Origin: JAGOLU01 sp964542665
Lineage (GTDB): Bacteria > Patescibacteriota > Microgenomatia > UBA1406 > GWC2-37-13
Length of the DNA stretch: 64,000 nt
Assembly: GCA_964542665.1 (NCBI GenBank)
Contig: CAZIUF010000002.1
Location: 3,237-67,236, forward strand
Direction of reading: 5' to 3'
The position numbers and the translations under genes are program-made. Positions within the stretch are counted from its first letter, which is position 1. Each line of letters opens with the position of its first letter. Of the stretch, positions 32,786 through 42,701 are shown piece after piece. The notes under the pieces were generated by a model that saw only the letters and a program-made list of their open reading frames with translations, made no database searches and was not told the DNA's origin.

Positions 32786-34408
32786 ATGCTCGATATTAAG
32801 CTTAGAAACTACCAAATCGGAGTTATATTGTTTGGAATAACTGTACTCGCCTTGGTTTTGAGACTACTCGGATATGAACATATTACCTTTGGATATGATC
32901 AGGCTCGAGATGCGCTTGAGGCAATGAGCATATTCACCACAGATCATATAAAGATCATCGGTCCTCAGACTGATATTCCAGGGCTTTTCCACGGTCCATT
33001 GTATTGGTACTTGCTTGCTCCGTTCTATTACTTCGGTGGAGGGAATCCTTATGTTGCGAAAATGTTGTTGGTACTCACGAGTCTTGTATGTATCCCGACC
33101 TTGTATTTTGTCTCCTATAAAATCTGGGGAAACAAATTGATCTCCTTACTCGCGGCGGCAATATTAGCTGTATCGCTGGAATCAGTGCAATATGCCCGGT
33201 GGATGTCAAACCCATCCCCTGCACTGCTTACTACACTGCTGAGCTGGTATGCATTTTATCTGATGTACAAAAAAGATTGGCGAGGCATAGTGCTTTTCTT
33301 GCTCAGTTGGCCTTTCTCGGTCCAATTTCAGTTTTTTTTGGTATATCAACTATTTATATTTGTCCCGTTGGTTGTATGGAGATTCTCAATACCACATCTG
33401 ATACGAGATCATTTCAAGGGCCTTTTTGTCGCTGCAATAGTATGTTTAGTTATTTTATCTCCATTTGTCATTGCGCAGGTTAAATTCGGTTTTCAGTCTG
33501 TAACTGCTTTGTCAGGCTTTTTGATTCACAAAGGAGGCGATTCAGCTTATTCTCGTAATCCAGTCGAGTTTGCCTTATTCCTAGCAAGAAACATTAAGAT
33601 GAATATTCTCAATGTCAATGATGCTGTTGCCGTGGGGATATTGACATTGATAACTTTTGGTTATTTTATAACTCACCAAAACAATAAGAAAAAGTACTTA
33701 TTTTGTCTTGTCTGGTTTGTGTCCCCGGCAATCATCTTCGCATTTGGGCATCATCACTCGTACTTCCTCACCATCGGAAACTTATACGCACTGATTATGT
33801 TGGTCAGTGTTTTGTTGGTTTCATTACTTTCTAAACCTCTTATTGGATGGAGAGCAATAGGTGCAATATTGGTCGTTGTGATACTTGGGGCAAACATCTA
33901 CAGAATATACGATGTCAAAGATAAGCAAGAATTTTTATTTACTGTTCAAGACGATAATGATTTGGATAGTCAGCTAAAAATCATTGACTGGACATACAAT
34001 CAATCAGGTGGACAATTGTTTGCAATCAACACCGCAACGAATCCGCTTTTCATAAACACGACGTGGTCATATCTGTATGATCAGTTTGGACGAAAAGCTG
34101 GTAAGAAAATGCCTGCATGGAAGGGTGTTAATCAAGAAGGAAGGTTTGGTGGTGAGATTAAATACTCAAAACTGAATCCACAGGCAGGCAAGTTTCTCTA
34201 TCTTATCTTTGAGCCTAGTGGAGGAGTGCCCGATGAGTACTATAGAAACTATGCTCTTTTTGAAGATAAGAGATCAAAGTTTATTTGTGAGAAACAGTTT
34301 GGTACGTATAAGGTCCAAAAGAGACAATTCACAAATGAGGCCGGATTTGATTTTAACGAACTAATACAATTCATTCAGAACGACGAAAAGGCATACAAAA
34401 AGTCCTAA
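32786..34408 (+). CDS. Polytopic GT-C-like glycosyltransferase, DxxRD/FHG subfamily
   Basis: A 540-residue membrane protein with about ten hydrophobic segments and a soluble C-terminal domain (from about 390). The first external loop has FGYDQARDALEA, and then IIGPQTDIPGLFHGPLYWY. The same Asp-x-x-Arg-Asp and Gly-Pro...Phe-His-Gly signatures recur in the genes at 34417, 59509 and 61974. The layout resembles GT39/ArnT enzymes, which use polyprenyl-phosphate sugars on the outer membrane face. Donor and acceptor are unknown. It is convergent with its paralogue at 34417, 8 bases apart. Confidence 0.75.
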   Translation: MLDIKLRNYQIGVILFGITVLALVLRLLGYEHITFGYDQARDALEAMSIFTTDHIKIIGPQTDIPGLFHGPLYWYLLAPFYYFGGGNPYVAKMLLVLTSLVCIPTLYFVSYKIWGNKLISLLAAAILAVSLESVQYARWMSNPSPALLTTLLSWYAFYLMYKKDWRGIVLFLLSWPFSVQFQFFLVYQLFIFVPLVVWRFSIPHLIRDHFKGLFVAAIVCLVILSPFVIAQVKFGFQSVTALSGFLIHKGGDSAYSRNPVEFALFLARNIKMNILNVNDAVAVGILTLITFGYFITHQNNKKKYLFCLVWFVSPAIIFAFGHHHSYFLTIGNLYALIMLVSVLLVSLLSKPLIGWRAIGAILVVVILGANIYRIYDVKDKQEFLFTVQDDNDLDSQLKIIDWTYNQSGGQLFAINTATNPLFINTTWSYLYDQFGRKAGKKMPAWKGVNQEGRFGGEIKYSKLNPQAGKFLYLIFEPSGGVPDEYYRNYALFEDKRSKFICEKQFGTYKVQKRQFTNEAGFDFNELIQFIQNDEKAYKKS

Positions 34409-34416
34409 CTGGTCTA

Positions 34417-35943
34417 CTAATCTAGATAATACTTTGATATCTCGATACCATTTATCATCTTCTTTTCCTCAGCTTTAGTTGTAGCCTTTGCCGGAATGTT
34501 CTCTTCTTTCCATTTGACCGTTCTAAACTCAAAACCCTTTTGATCGGGCTCAAGTATGTACCAACAGTATCCTCGTTGAAACGAGTCACGTGGCGTTTCT
34601 ATCGTTTTGTTTAGATAATGATAGAGCCAAAGATAATCATAGGTATACGGTATGACTGGAGCAACATATACTTTGGCGCAGAATGGTCTACCAGGTTTTT
34701 CTTGGTCGACTACATATTGCATAACTCTTTCTTGGATTGCCAGACCATTTAGTTCATAGCGCTTGTTCCATGACGGTATTATCCTGAGCACACTCGTGAG
34801 TGTAAAGCCGACCATGAGCAGAGCCATCGCCATGCCAATATATCTTCTTGGGACAAGATAAAGTAAGATTGAGAGTGCCAACAAACCAATGACCAGAAAG
34901 CCATACTGAATACCTTCGTAATAGTAGTTCCAAAAGGTATCTTTATAACCCAAAGAAAGTAGAAATAATCCAACATGGGTGACGATAAGCGCGCTGAGCA
35001 AGACGTATTTTTTACCCACACTTTTTCGTATTGCAGGATTTATAAAGTAGAGGATAAACGCAGTAATTGTCAGCAAAATAAAGATGAGTAGTACTGGAGA
35101 ATTCAAGAAAGCTTCAGAAAAGTAATTATGAAAGTTTGCAACTCGCTCATTCAGCACATCTGCATATGGCTTCGGAGTGTAATACTTTGGTTTTGTAAAA
35201 AACCCCAACAGCACTTTTGTCTGGATAAAATGATTCTTTATCTCAAATAGTATCCGAGGTATAAAGGGGAAGACGACCGATGCGAAATAGACAACAAAAG
35301 AAAGTTTAGTATTCAAAAGTCGTCTAAGTGGCGTAAGAATACAAATGAAAATGGTAACGGGGAGCAAAAATAATCCAAAAGCAAGCTCAAACTCCGCAAC
35401 AAAACCGGCTGAAAGGCCAAAGATCGCGAGAGCAATCAACCGATTTCGACCTTTTGGTTGATTCAAAATGAGATATGAAAGTGAAAGAATATATGTGAGA
35501 TATGAGGGCATAGCCATGATGTTATTCCCCACGAAAGTGCTTGTCCGGATGAAGTACGATCCAGTACTCACAATCATGCCAAAAATAAGCGAAGAAGGAC
35601 TACCCAGCAGTCGACGGACGATAATCATCCCAACGATCAAAGATATCAGCTGAACCAGAAATACAGCAACATACACCGTAATGGGGTTGTGACTGATTAA
35701 AAAGGTAAATGCCGTGAAGTAATACCACCATACTCCATGGAAAAGACCGCCAATCCCCGTAGTTGGGCCGATAAAGGTCAACTGATGATCAGTCACCATC
35801 CGTGCTCCAGCGAGAAAATCACGTGCTTGGTCATAGGTATATGCCACCTCACGATAGTAAATCGAGGGTAACCTCAACGAAGCAAATATCAGAACTATCA
35901 AAAAAAGTGCTCCCCACCAGAGATATGTTGAGTACTTTATCAT
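34417..35943 (-). CDS. Polytopic GT-C-like glycosyltransferase, DxxRD/FHG subfamily
   Basis: A 508-residue membrane protein from ATG 35943 (MIKYSTYLWWG), chosen because TATACT lies 7 bases upstream. The first loop reads YTYDQARDFLAGARM, then FIGPTTGIGGLFHGVWWYY. About ten transmembrane segments are followed by a soluble tail of about 110 residues containing the Pro/Tyr-rich YVAPVIPYTYDYLWLYHY. It is a paralogue of the convergent gene at 32786; the motif pattern indicates a shared catalytic mechanism, probably polyprenol-linked sugar transfer. Confidence 0.75.
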   Translation of the reverse strand: MIKYSTYLWWGALFLIVLIFASLRLPSIYYREVAYTYDQARDFLAGARMVTDHQLTFIGPTTGIGGLFHGVWWYYFTAFTFLISHNPITVYVAVFLVQLISLIVGMIIVRRLLGSPSSLIFGMIVSTGSYFIRTSTFVGNNIMAMPSYLTYILSLSYLILNQPKGRNRLIALAIFGLSAGFVAEFELAFGLFLLPVTIFICILTPLRRLLNTKLSFVVYFASVVFPFIPRILFEIKNHFIQTKVLLGFFTKPKYYTPKPYADVLNERVANFHNYFSEAFLNSPVLLIFILLTITAFILYFINPAIRKSVGKKYVLLSALIVTHVGLFLLSLGYKDTFWNYYYEGIQYGFLVIGLLALSILLYLVPRRYIGMAMALLMVGFTLTSVLRIIPSWNKRYELNGLAIQERVMQYVVDQEKPGRPFCAKVYVAPVIPYTYDYLWLYHYLNKTIETPRDSFQRGYCWYILEPDQKGFEFRTVKWKEENIPAKATTKAEEKKMINGIEISKYYLD

Positions 35944-35950
35944 TGGATAG

Positions 35951-35956
35951 AGTATA
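35951..35956 (-). promoter_or_regulatory. -10 of leaderless promoter (34417 gene)
   Basis: TGG-TATACT on the minus strand ends 7 bases before the ATG at 35943, so the transcript would begin at the start codon. Confidence 0.5.
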
Positions 35957-36007
35957 CCAAAGACCATTTTGAGTTACAGTCAGGCATTATTTATGACCTG
36001 AGTCTAT

Positions 36008-36037
36008 TTGTGCGAAATAGGCGATAAGCGGTATACT
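36008..36037 (+). promoter_or_regulatory. Candidate promoter (36058 gene)
   Basis: TATACT at 36032-36037 is preceded, after 18 bases, by a poor -35 (TTGTGC). The start codon is 20 bases downstream, so this transcript would have a short conventional leader. Confidence 0.35.
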
Positions 36038-36057
36038 AGTGAAGCAACATAGATCAT

Positions 36058-37278
36058 ATGACAACATTTCTCACACGCAAGTACTCGCTACTGATTGTCT
36101 TGTTTGCCATAGCCACTCTTGCCTGTGCAGCATGGACATGGGTGATGATCGATCCAAACTTCACGCTTTATGATCATGCTGACTGGGCAGTCTTTCGCGA
36201 AAGCATGATCGGTATTGGTCTTTTTAACAGGCCCGTATCATCGCAGCTGTATTTGACTTGCATCGGACTTTTGACGGTTCTGCACTTGTTGATTGTCAGA
36301 AATGTGCCCGCACTTTCCCTAAAAAAAGTGATGATATTTACGATCATCATCGGGACAATTGCCGGTATATGTTCGTACCCCGCGCTTTCTCGAGACGTAT
36401 TCAACTATATCTTTGATGCAAAAATATTTACTTTTTATGGAAAGAACCCTTATCTATTGAGGGCGATGGACTTCCCCATTGACGAGAACTTGCGGTTCAT
36501 GCATTGGATACACAGAACATATCCGTACGGACCAGTATATTTGCTGGTGAGTTTTGTCCCGTCATTTTTAAGTGTAGGGAAATTCTCACTCGCATTCTTC
36601 TTGTTCAAGAGTATGCATGTCGGTCTGTATGCACTATCAGTGTGGTGTATCTATAAGATCAAACCCGCTGCCGCGATCTTCTTCGCTACAGCACCTTTGG
36701 TGCTCATTGAGGGGCTTATGAGCACGCACAATGACTTCGTAGCAGTCGCTCTTGGGATCATCGGCATGTACTGCATCCATCGTGGACATCTGTGGCGTGC
36801 ACTCATACTTATGATCGCATCGGGACTCATAAAATATTTCACCTTACCTCTCGTCATCATCCCCTCTGGATTGCTCATTGCAAAGTATATTTTAACCTTG
36901 CAACACCCATCAAACACAAAACTAAAAATATTTGCAAAGATACTTTCACAAAAAAGCCTTGTCTATTATGCGCTTTTTGGGATAGTAGGACTCATCATGT
37001 ATGTCATCCACTCTGGTGAGTTGCACTCGTGGTATATCCTCAATCTATTTGTATTCACTCCGTTTCTCTATGAATTGTTGAAACTTTGGCACATATTTTT
37101 CACTAGCTTGTTACTGAGTTATTATCCATACGTAGTTGGTGGTGAGTGGGGACAGGGTGGTGATGTGGGTACGAAGAAACAAATCATGTGGTGGGGATTA
37201 GGCATCAACTTACTTGTGTTTATAGGGTATAAGCTTTATCATGCCAGTCATACATATGCACAATCTCGTAAAAAATAA
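36058..37278 (+). CDS. Polytopic mannosyltransferase-like protein (GT87 / MptA-MptB type)
   Basis: A 406-residue membrane protein with about ten hydrophobic segments. The loop SRDVFNYIFDAKIFTFYGKN followed by PY, and the downstream RTYPYGPVYLL, match the pattern of polyprenyl-phosphomannose-dependent alpha-mannosyltransferases (D-x-x-x-Y...NPY and YGP). It is shorter than mycobacterial MptA/B and lacks a large soluble C-terminal domain. The next gene starts 23 bases before its stop. Sugar specificity is inferred only from motif resemblance. Confidence 0.65.
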   Translation: MTTFLTRKYSLLIVLFAIATLACAAWTWVMIDPNFTLYDHADWAVFRESMIGIGLFNRPVSSQLYLTCIGLLTVLHLLIVRNVPALSLKKVMIFTIIIGTIAGICSYPALSRDVFNYIFDAKIFTFYGKNPYLLRAMDFPIDENLRFMHWIHRTYPYGPVYLLVSFVPSFLSVGKFSLAFFLFKSMHVGLYALSVWCIYKIKPAAAIFFATAPLVLIEGLMSTHNDFVAVALGIIGMYCIHRGHLWRALILMIASGLIKYFTLPLVIIPSGLLIAKYILTLQHPSNTKLKIFAKILSQKSLVYYALFGIVGLIMYVIHSGELHSWYILNLFVFTPFLYELLKLWHIFFTSLLLSYYPYVVGGEWGQGGDVGTKKQIMWWGLGINLLVFIGYKLYHASHTYAQSRKK

Positions 37279-38905
37279 ACTCACCTATATTTTACTTTTC
37301 CTCGCTGCAACACTGTTCCTGATGAATTCTACATACATCTCATATCCAGACGAATTCATAAATATTCTTGGAGGCCGGGCGATCGTACTAGGAAAGTTGC
37401 CCTACCGTGATTTTTTTGATCACCATATGCCATTTGCATGGTATCTGGCATCATCAATACTCCTATTCACAAAACAAAACTACGTCCTATTTCGCATCGG
37501 ATGGGGCCTGATTCAAGCTGTGGGGGTGGTACTTCTTGGCCTTCTGATAGCTCGAAAATATCCTAAGTTTACTCTCATTTACGCCTTGTGGGCAGTATTG
37601 TATGCGACGGCAGCAATGTATTTTTGGCTTCATCTCTTTCTTGGCGATTCTCTTGCTGTACTTTTCTTTTCTGGAGCATTCTGGTTGTTACTCCTAGAAA
37701 CTTCATATCCTACTCACGCCAGATGGTTGCGAATCGGTGTCACCTGTTTGATTTCACTCATGATTTTTTCGTCACTGTCGTACCTATATATTGGCTTGAT
37801 AATGTACGCATGGGTTGGATTGCTTACTATCAATACGCGTTTACACGAAAATCTCAAAGCTAAAAACCGCATGAAAGAAGTGTTGATATTGATGTTCGCG
37901 ATCATTGCTCCATACGCTCTCTACGCGCTTTACTTACTGATCACCGCAACAGCAAAAGATTTTTGGTTTGCAAACTTTACATATAATACAAAGCTCTATA
38001 TCAATATAACGAACTATTCTGCTGCAGCCAGCTCTTTCAACCCACTCCGATTCGCCTTGACAGTCATTAACAACTTTTGGCAGTCATATCTGCCGCTCTT
38101 GAGTCAGCTAGCGTATGTGTCGTTTTACAGTCCGATCAGTCGACTCGTCGCACTTGGCACACTGATGACCGCGCTGTACCTGTGCTATAGAAAGCCATTG
38201 TTTGGACTAATCTACTTAGCGTTACTATCTTTTTCTGCTCCACGCAGTAGTCAGCTCGTTGATATGAAACAAACAGATTATCAAATGGGACTGTTTATCA
38301 TCATGGGCACGATTAGCGCTGTATTTGTACTCTATCAACTGCTCTATGATTTGGACACTAAATCATTTTTTGTAAAGTTTTGGCGAAGCATACTGTGCTT
38401 TCTCTTACTCATGTATTTTGCATTCTCGCTTGCATTTATGTTGCAAAATACGCTCAGCATACGCTATCAGCGATATATGGGCATGTTACCTCCAACGACC
38501 AATATCTCTGATATTGCAGATTTCGTCACCCGATGGATTGAACCCACAGATACCTATTGGATAGGGCCATACGAAGGGCACCATGCGTTTTATGTAAAAA
38601 GAGGGCAGACCGCTGGCAAGTATCCGTCACTCCTTCCTCAGTTTCGTGAGAATGACTTTTTGAGGAATGATTTTCTGCATGAGATGGAAAAAGCAAATCC
38701 AAGGATGATCATATTCCATCACGAGGCTTCTATTTTCCAAACCCCAGCAAATGAGTTTGGTGCATTTTTCCTCGACTGGATGAAAGGGAAGTACGTGAAC
38801 TGTGTAGAGGCAAAAATAGCATGTAAAAGTGAGGTGGGTGGGATCAATGTGCGTGAGGATGTTTACCTCCGCTTAGATAGTAAAGATCTCTTCAAACAGA
38901 TGTAA
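37256..38905 (+). CDS. Polytopic GT-C-like membrane protein, DEF/MP subfamily
   Basis: A 549-residue protein with about eleven hydrophobic segments and a soluble tail from about residue 420. The first loop is YPDEFINILGGRA, then LPYRDFFDHHMPFAWY. The gene at 42702 has the matching pattern DEYNNW...LYTDIFFNRMPLPAY, so the two form a subfamily. The acidic pair in the first loop is where GT-C enzymes place their catalytic base. I prefer ATG 37256; an in-frame ATG at 37241 would lengthen the overlap with the previous gene. Confidence 0.68.
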   Translation: MHNLVKNKLTYILLFLAATLFLMNSTYISYPDEFINILGGRAIVLGKLPYRDFFDHHMPFAWYLASSILLFTKQNYVLFRIGWGLIQAVGVVLLGLLIARKYPKFTLIYALWAVLYATAAMYFWLHLFLGDSLAVLFFSGAFWLLLLETSYPTHARWLRIGVTCLISLMIFSSLSYLYIGLIMYAWVGLLTINTRLHENLKAKNRMKEVLILMFAIIAPYALYALYLLITATAKDFWFANFTYNTKLYINITNYSAAASSFNPLRFALTVINNFWQSYLPLLSQLAYVSFYSPISRLVALGTLMTALYLCYRKPLFGLIYLALLSFSAPRSSQLVDMKQTDYQMGLFIIMGTISAVFVLYQLLYDLDTKSFFVKFWRSILCFLLLMYFAFSLAFMLQNTLSIRYQRYMGMLPPTTNISDIADFVTRWIEPTDTYWIGPYEGHHAFYVKRGQTAGKYPSLLPQFRENDFLRNDFLHEMEKANPRMIIFHHEASIFQTPANEFGAFFLDWMKGKYVNCVEAKIACKSEVGGINVREDVYLRLDSKDLFKQM

Positions 38906-38928
38906 CAGACGATATATCTGCAAACTAT

Positions 38929-40965
38929 ATGCAAAACGGCCAACCAACAAAACAGCGGAACACAGCGCTTGATGGGCTACGAGGTTTCAGTGCGCTTATG
39001 GTCGTATTGGCCCATCTGAATCTTGATCAGGCAACGGTAAGTCGGTTTGCTCCATGGGCTTGGTACTTTATCCAACCATTTGTATCGGGGGGGACATTCT
39101 ACGTTGCGATTCTTTTTGTGCTCACCGGATACCTCATGTCTACTCATTATCCTATTATTACGTCATGGTCAAGCTTTATGCAGAAGAGATATACGAGATT
39201 GTTTCCTGTCTTTATCTGTGTGTCGATTTTCTATACCTATTTTTACTATTCGGTTATAAAAGGAGACCCAAGTATAAGCAGAAATATCCCCTTGATAGTG
39301 AGTATATTACTCGGAATCAACCTATTGGGGGGACTTATTTGGCGACTGTATCTGAAGCTTCGCACCATCACATCTGGAAAAGTACTTTTTAGAATATTTA
39401 TCTATTCTCAAGTAGCTATTGCGGCTGTATACGCACTCATTGTTATGCGTAATCCCGCAGCTAGTATTAATAGCAATCAGACAATACTGCAAATATTCAC
39501 AGGACTAGTCAACACAACGCTTACTCAGACATTTGGTACATATATACCGCTCACCAATGGGTCATTTTGGAGTCTGGCTCCCGAGGTGCTTTACTATGCA
39601 CTCTATCCAATACTCATAATCCCGCTTATAGGACACTTAGGCAATGCATCAAAGCTAAAATCGTTGACCACCACAATCACAATATTGTGTATTTTGATCA
39701 CACTAACCATTGTCTTTAAACAGCTACTTGGTTTCAATGGTCTGTATCCATTTTTTTGGTTCTATTTTTACCTTGGCAATCTTGCATCGAAATATAATAA
39801 TAATATCCAGCAAACCCTTGATAAATATCAGAAAATAGTTCGCGTTGATATCTTGATACCAACAATTACTATAATAGCATTTCTGGTATTTCCGACGCTT
39901 ATTTCAACCTACCTGAAAAGTAGGGACAATATCATCGGATTCATGTTTTTTTATCCTTTCCCTCTATTTGCACTTATTTATTGTTTAAGGCAAGGCAACT
40001 TATTCCATTCATTTTTTCAGTCACGAGTACTTGTGTGGATAGGTACGGTAAGTTACTCGCTGTATCTCACACACACTATTGTTATTGATCTTTTACGAGG
40101 TGGTGAGCAGATTCCGGCTTTTTGGTCATCGGTCCAGGTAGTAGGGTATGTGATTTCGGCGATTCTGCTATCTTTAGGGTTGGCAAAATTGCTTTATGAG
40201 TTACTCGAAAAGCCATATTTCCAAAGCAGACGCAAATCAACAGTCCCTCTAGTGACGCAACATGTAGCTGATTTCACCAGACCTGTAATACATAAGAAAT
40301 TAGGAGTAGCTTTATTGATCGTCTATATTCTACTTATTGGCGCGGGACTTCAGAAGGAATACTCACTAACTTCAGTCACTCATCGAGAGACGGGCACTCG
40401 TTTTATCACTCCCGTCACCGACAAATCAGTTTCATTTGCAGATTCCAAAGAACTCGTGTTTGAAATAAATGCCTCTGATGACAATTTTGGTATATTTTCA
40501 TTTCCTATCCAATATGTGGGCAACAAAGTAAAACCTATGGGGAATGCAAAAGACATGTCTCATGCGCTGCGTGTGACAATTACAGATGTAGCTAGTCAGG
40601 CCTCCATATCTACAAACGAATATGCGGGATGGAGATTTGGAGTTGAACCCCACTCATATCCTTTTGGATTTCCCCAACAAACAAACAGTAAAGGCAGGGC
40701 ATATCTCGTGAGGTTTGAGTCACTTCGAGCGTCGTCTGATGACTACACGGTGATCAGCAATCCTCAAACAGAGTTGTTGACCGTGTATCAGATTGATAAG
40801 TCAAGACTCCTTCGAAACCCAATAATTTTACTGACAATATTGTGGAGAAAGCTATCACTTATCGTGACCAGTAACGAATTTGGATGGGTTATATTATTAA
40901 ATACAATACCGCTATTTATTTTGTTAAGGCATTTATTGACTCCTCATGAAAGCAAAAATATCTAG
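38929..40965 (+). CDS. Membrane acyltransferase (acyltransferase-3 / OafA-like) with external C-terminal domain
   Basis: A 678-residue protein. Residues 1 to about 430 form the ten-helix acyltransferase-3 domain: LDGLRGFSALMVVLAHLN with the essential His, FVLTGYLMS, and KRYTRLFPVF. Such enzymes O-acylate polysaccharides, often with acetyl groups. A further helix (about 455-470) leads to a beta-rich external domain of about 170 residues unlike the SGNH hydrolase that often follows, then a last hydrophobic helix near the end. It is followed by a gene overlapping by 20 bases. It probably decorates the glycan made by this locus. Confidence 0.85.
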   Translation: MQNGQPTKQRNTALDGLRGFSALMVVLAHLNLDQATVSRFAPWAWYFIQPFVSGGTFYVAILFVLTGYLMSTHYPIITSWSSFMQKRYTRLFPVFICVSIFYTYFYYSVIKGDPSISRNIPLIVSILLGINLLGGLIWRLYLKLRTITSGKVLFRIFIYSQVAIAAVYALIVMRNPAASINSNQTILQIFTGLVNTTLTQTFGTYIPLTNGSFWSLAPEVLYYALYPILIIPLIGHLGNASKLKSLTTTITILCILITLTIVFKQLLGFNGLYPFFWFYFYLGNLASKYNNNIQQTLDKYQKIVRVDILIPTITIIAFLVFPTLISTYLKSRDNIIGFMFFYPFPLFALIYCLRQGNLFHSFFQSRVLVWIGTVSYSLYLTHTIVIDLLRGGEQIPAFWSSVQVVGYVISAILLSLGLAKLLYELLEKPYFQSRRKSTVPLVTQHVADFTRPVIHKKLGVALLIVYILLIGAGLQKEYSLTSVTHRETGTRFITPVTDKSVSFADSKELVFEINASDDNFGIFSFPIQYVGNKVKPMGNAKDMSHALRVTITDVASQASISTNEYAGWRFGVEPHSYPFGFPQQTNSKGRAYLVRFESLRASSDDYTVISNPQTELLTVYQIDKSRLLRNPIILLTILWRKLSLIVTSNEFGWVILLNTIPLFILLRHLLTPHESKNI

Positions 40966-42700
40966 GCATTTAGTACTTATATCGTCCGTAGTCATCATCT
41001 TCGCTGGCTTCCTATTGTTAATGCTGCCTAGCTTAACATCTGGACTTGGAGAGAGATGTATATCAAACCAATGTGGAATATTTTTTACTAACATATTCCG
41101 TGCGAGAGATGACTTATGGCACATGTCCCTTGCGCAAGTTGCCTTTGATACCTACCCATTTAGGATGCCAGTATTTTACGGAGAGGCACTGAGAGGCTAC
41201 CACTTCTTATATAGCTATATACTGATGTTGGTGACGAAGACAGGCCTTTCAGTCCTGAGTGGCTATTATCTAGCGTTACCAATCGTCTGGTTTATTATCT
41301 ACACATCTTTCACGGTAGTAATATCGAGGGCACTGTTTAGTGATAAGAGGGCTGTACCAATTTTTTTATTCTTTTCATATTTTTCTAGTAATCTCACATT
41401 CGTATTAAGCTTGAAAAATACTGGGTCGTTTTGGAACGATATTGGGTGGTTTAGTAATCAACCCGCAGAGTATATGATCAATCCGACACTAGCACTGTCG
41501 ATCCTATTGCTACAAGCGATCATCTACGTATTATTACGAGTCAGAAGTAGTATCATATTGACGATTATTCTGACTGTTCTCACATTTCTTTTGTGGGGGG
41601 CAAAATTTTATGGTGGAGTAATAGGCATTTCATTTATCTGGATATTCTTAGCTACAAAAACATACAATAAGCACCTGAGTTTGAAAAGCTTATTGTCTAT
41701 CCTTTTTGCAACCCTTTTATCGAGCGCAATAGCTGTGTTATTTTTTTACAATCCATTTGTTGGTACCAAAACAGGTGGAATTTTTAGTCTAGAGCCATTC
41801 AAGACAATCCATCCAATCATAGAAGACCCAGGCCTATTTCAGATCCTTAAGCTTGCAAGGCTGAGATACAAGTTGTATGAGCATCCGTATATATTTGCTC
41901 CGATCTTACTTGTGATTGAAATATTTTCGTTAGCACTATATATATTTATTGCTTTTGGGACAAGGATGCTGAGCGTAGCACTACTTTTTTCGAAAACTCA
42001 CAAGTCGACTCTGAATATAGCTATTTTTGCTAGCGCTATATTCTCAATTATTTTCGCTGCTCTATTCACTCAGAAGGGTGGAGATTGGTTCAATACTGTT
42101 CAGTTTCTGGGCTATGGACAATTCCTTCTACAGATTGCTCTGTCGTTATTTGTGATCAGTCTGCTCAAGTTTCATGACAAAAGAACCAATGCTTTGATTG
42201 TATCAATCCTCGTACTTACGCTTGCAGGCTCACTCAATTCTGTCGTAGAGTACGGTAAGGACCACCTCTTTTCTTCGGGGAGTCAAATTCACAAGCTATT
42301 TCAGCCAAAGGTATATGTCTCAAGCGCTGAACTTGATGCTCTTTCATATTTGAGCAAACTACCGTCAGGTGTAACCTATACTTTTCCATTTACGCCGATC
42401 TATGATGAGAGGCCAATCAAACAACTATGGAAAACAAATGACACAGCATTGGTGGCAGCCCTCGGTAAACAGCAGCTCTATGAGGCAAATCTCCAGCAGC
42501 TTGATATTACAGGGATTGATCATAAAAAACGCACTCAGCTACTCAAGAATGTCCTGACAACCAACATTAAATCTCTTCCTGTCAGATATTTATACCTTTA
42601 CAAACAGCATCCAGATTATAAAAAGTTTATCACCCGCACAAGTCCAAGTGCCGTATCACTTTTTGAGAACGAAGAAGTCCATATACTCAAGAAGATGTGA
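40946..42700 (+). CDS. Polytopic membrane protein, C-x4-CG subfamily (probable GT-C)
   Basis: A 584-residue membrane protein with ten or more hydrophobic segments. The first external loop carries CISNQCGIFF and DDLWHMSLAQVAF, then YGEALRGYHFLY. The gene at 45171 has the equivalents CIQGHCGLYF, DGIWHIALIESAF and AKLAGYNFLF, so these are clear paralogues, with a likely disulfide in the loop. No named family is certain. The soluble tail from about residue 440 begins SSAELDALSYLSKLPSG, also shared with 45171 (SSSELNVLATLKRLPKG). It overlaps the acyltransferase gene by 20 bases. Confidence 0.65.
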   Translation: MKAKISRHLVLISSVVIIFAGFLLLMLPSLTSGLGERCISNQCGIFFTNIFRARDDLWHMSLAQVAFDTYPFRMPVFYGEALRGYHFLYSYILMLVTKTGLSVLSGYYLALPIVWFIIYTSFTVVISRALFSDKRAVPIFLFFSYFSSNLTFVLSLKNTGSFWNDIGWFSNQPAEYMINPTLALSILLLQAIIYVLLRVRSSIILTIILTVLTFLLWGAKFYGGVIGISFIWIFLATKTYNKHLSLKSLLSILFATLLSSAIAVLFFYNPFVGTKTGGIFSLEPFKTIHPIIEDPGLFQILKLARLRYKLYEHPYIFAPILLVIEIFSLALYIFIAFGTRMLSVALLFSKTHKSTLNIAIFASAIFSIIFAALFTQKGGDWFNTVQFLGYGQFLLQIALSLFVISLLKFHDKRTNALIVSILVLTLAGSLNSVVEYGKDHLFSSGSQIHKLFQPKVYVSSAELDALSYLSKLPSGVTYTFPFTPIYDERPIKQLWKTNDTALVAALGKQQLYEANLQQLDITGIDHKKRTQLLKNVLTTNIKSLPVRYLYLYKQHPDYKKFITRTSPSAVSLFENEEVHILKKM

Positions 42701-42701
42701 G

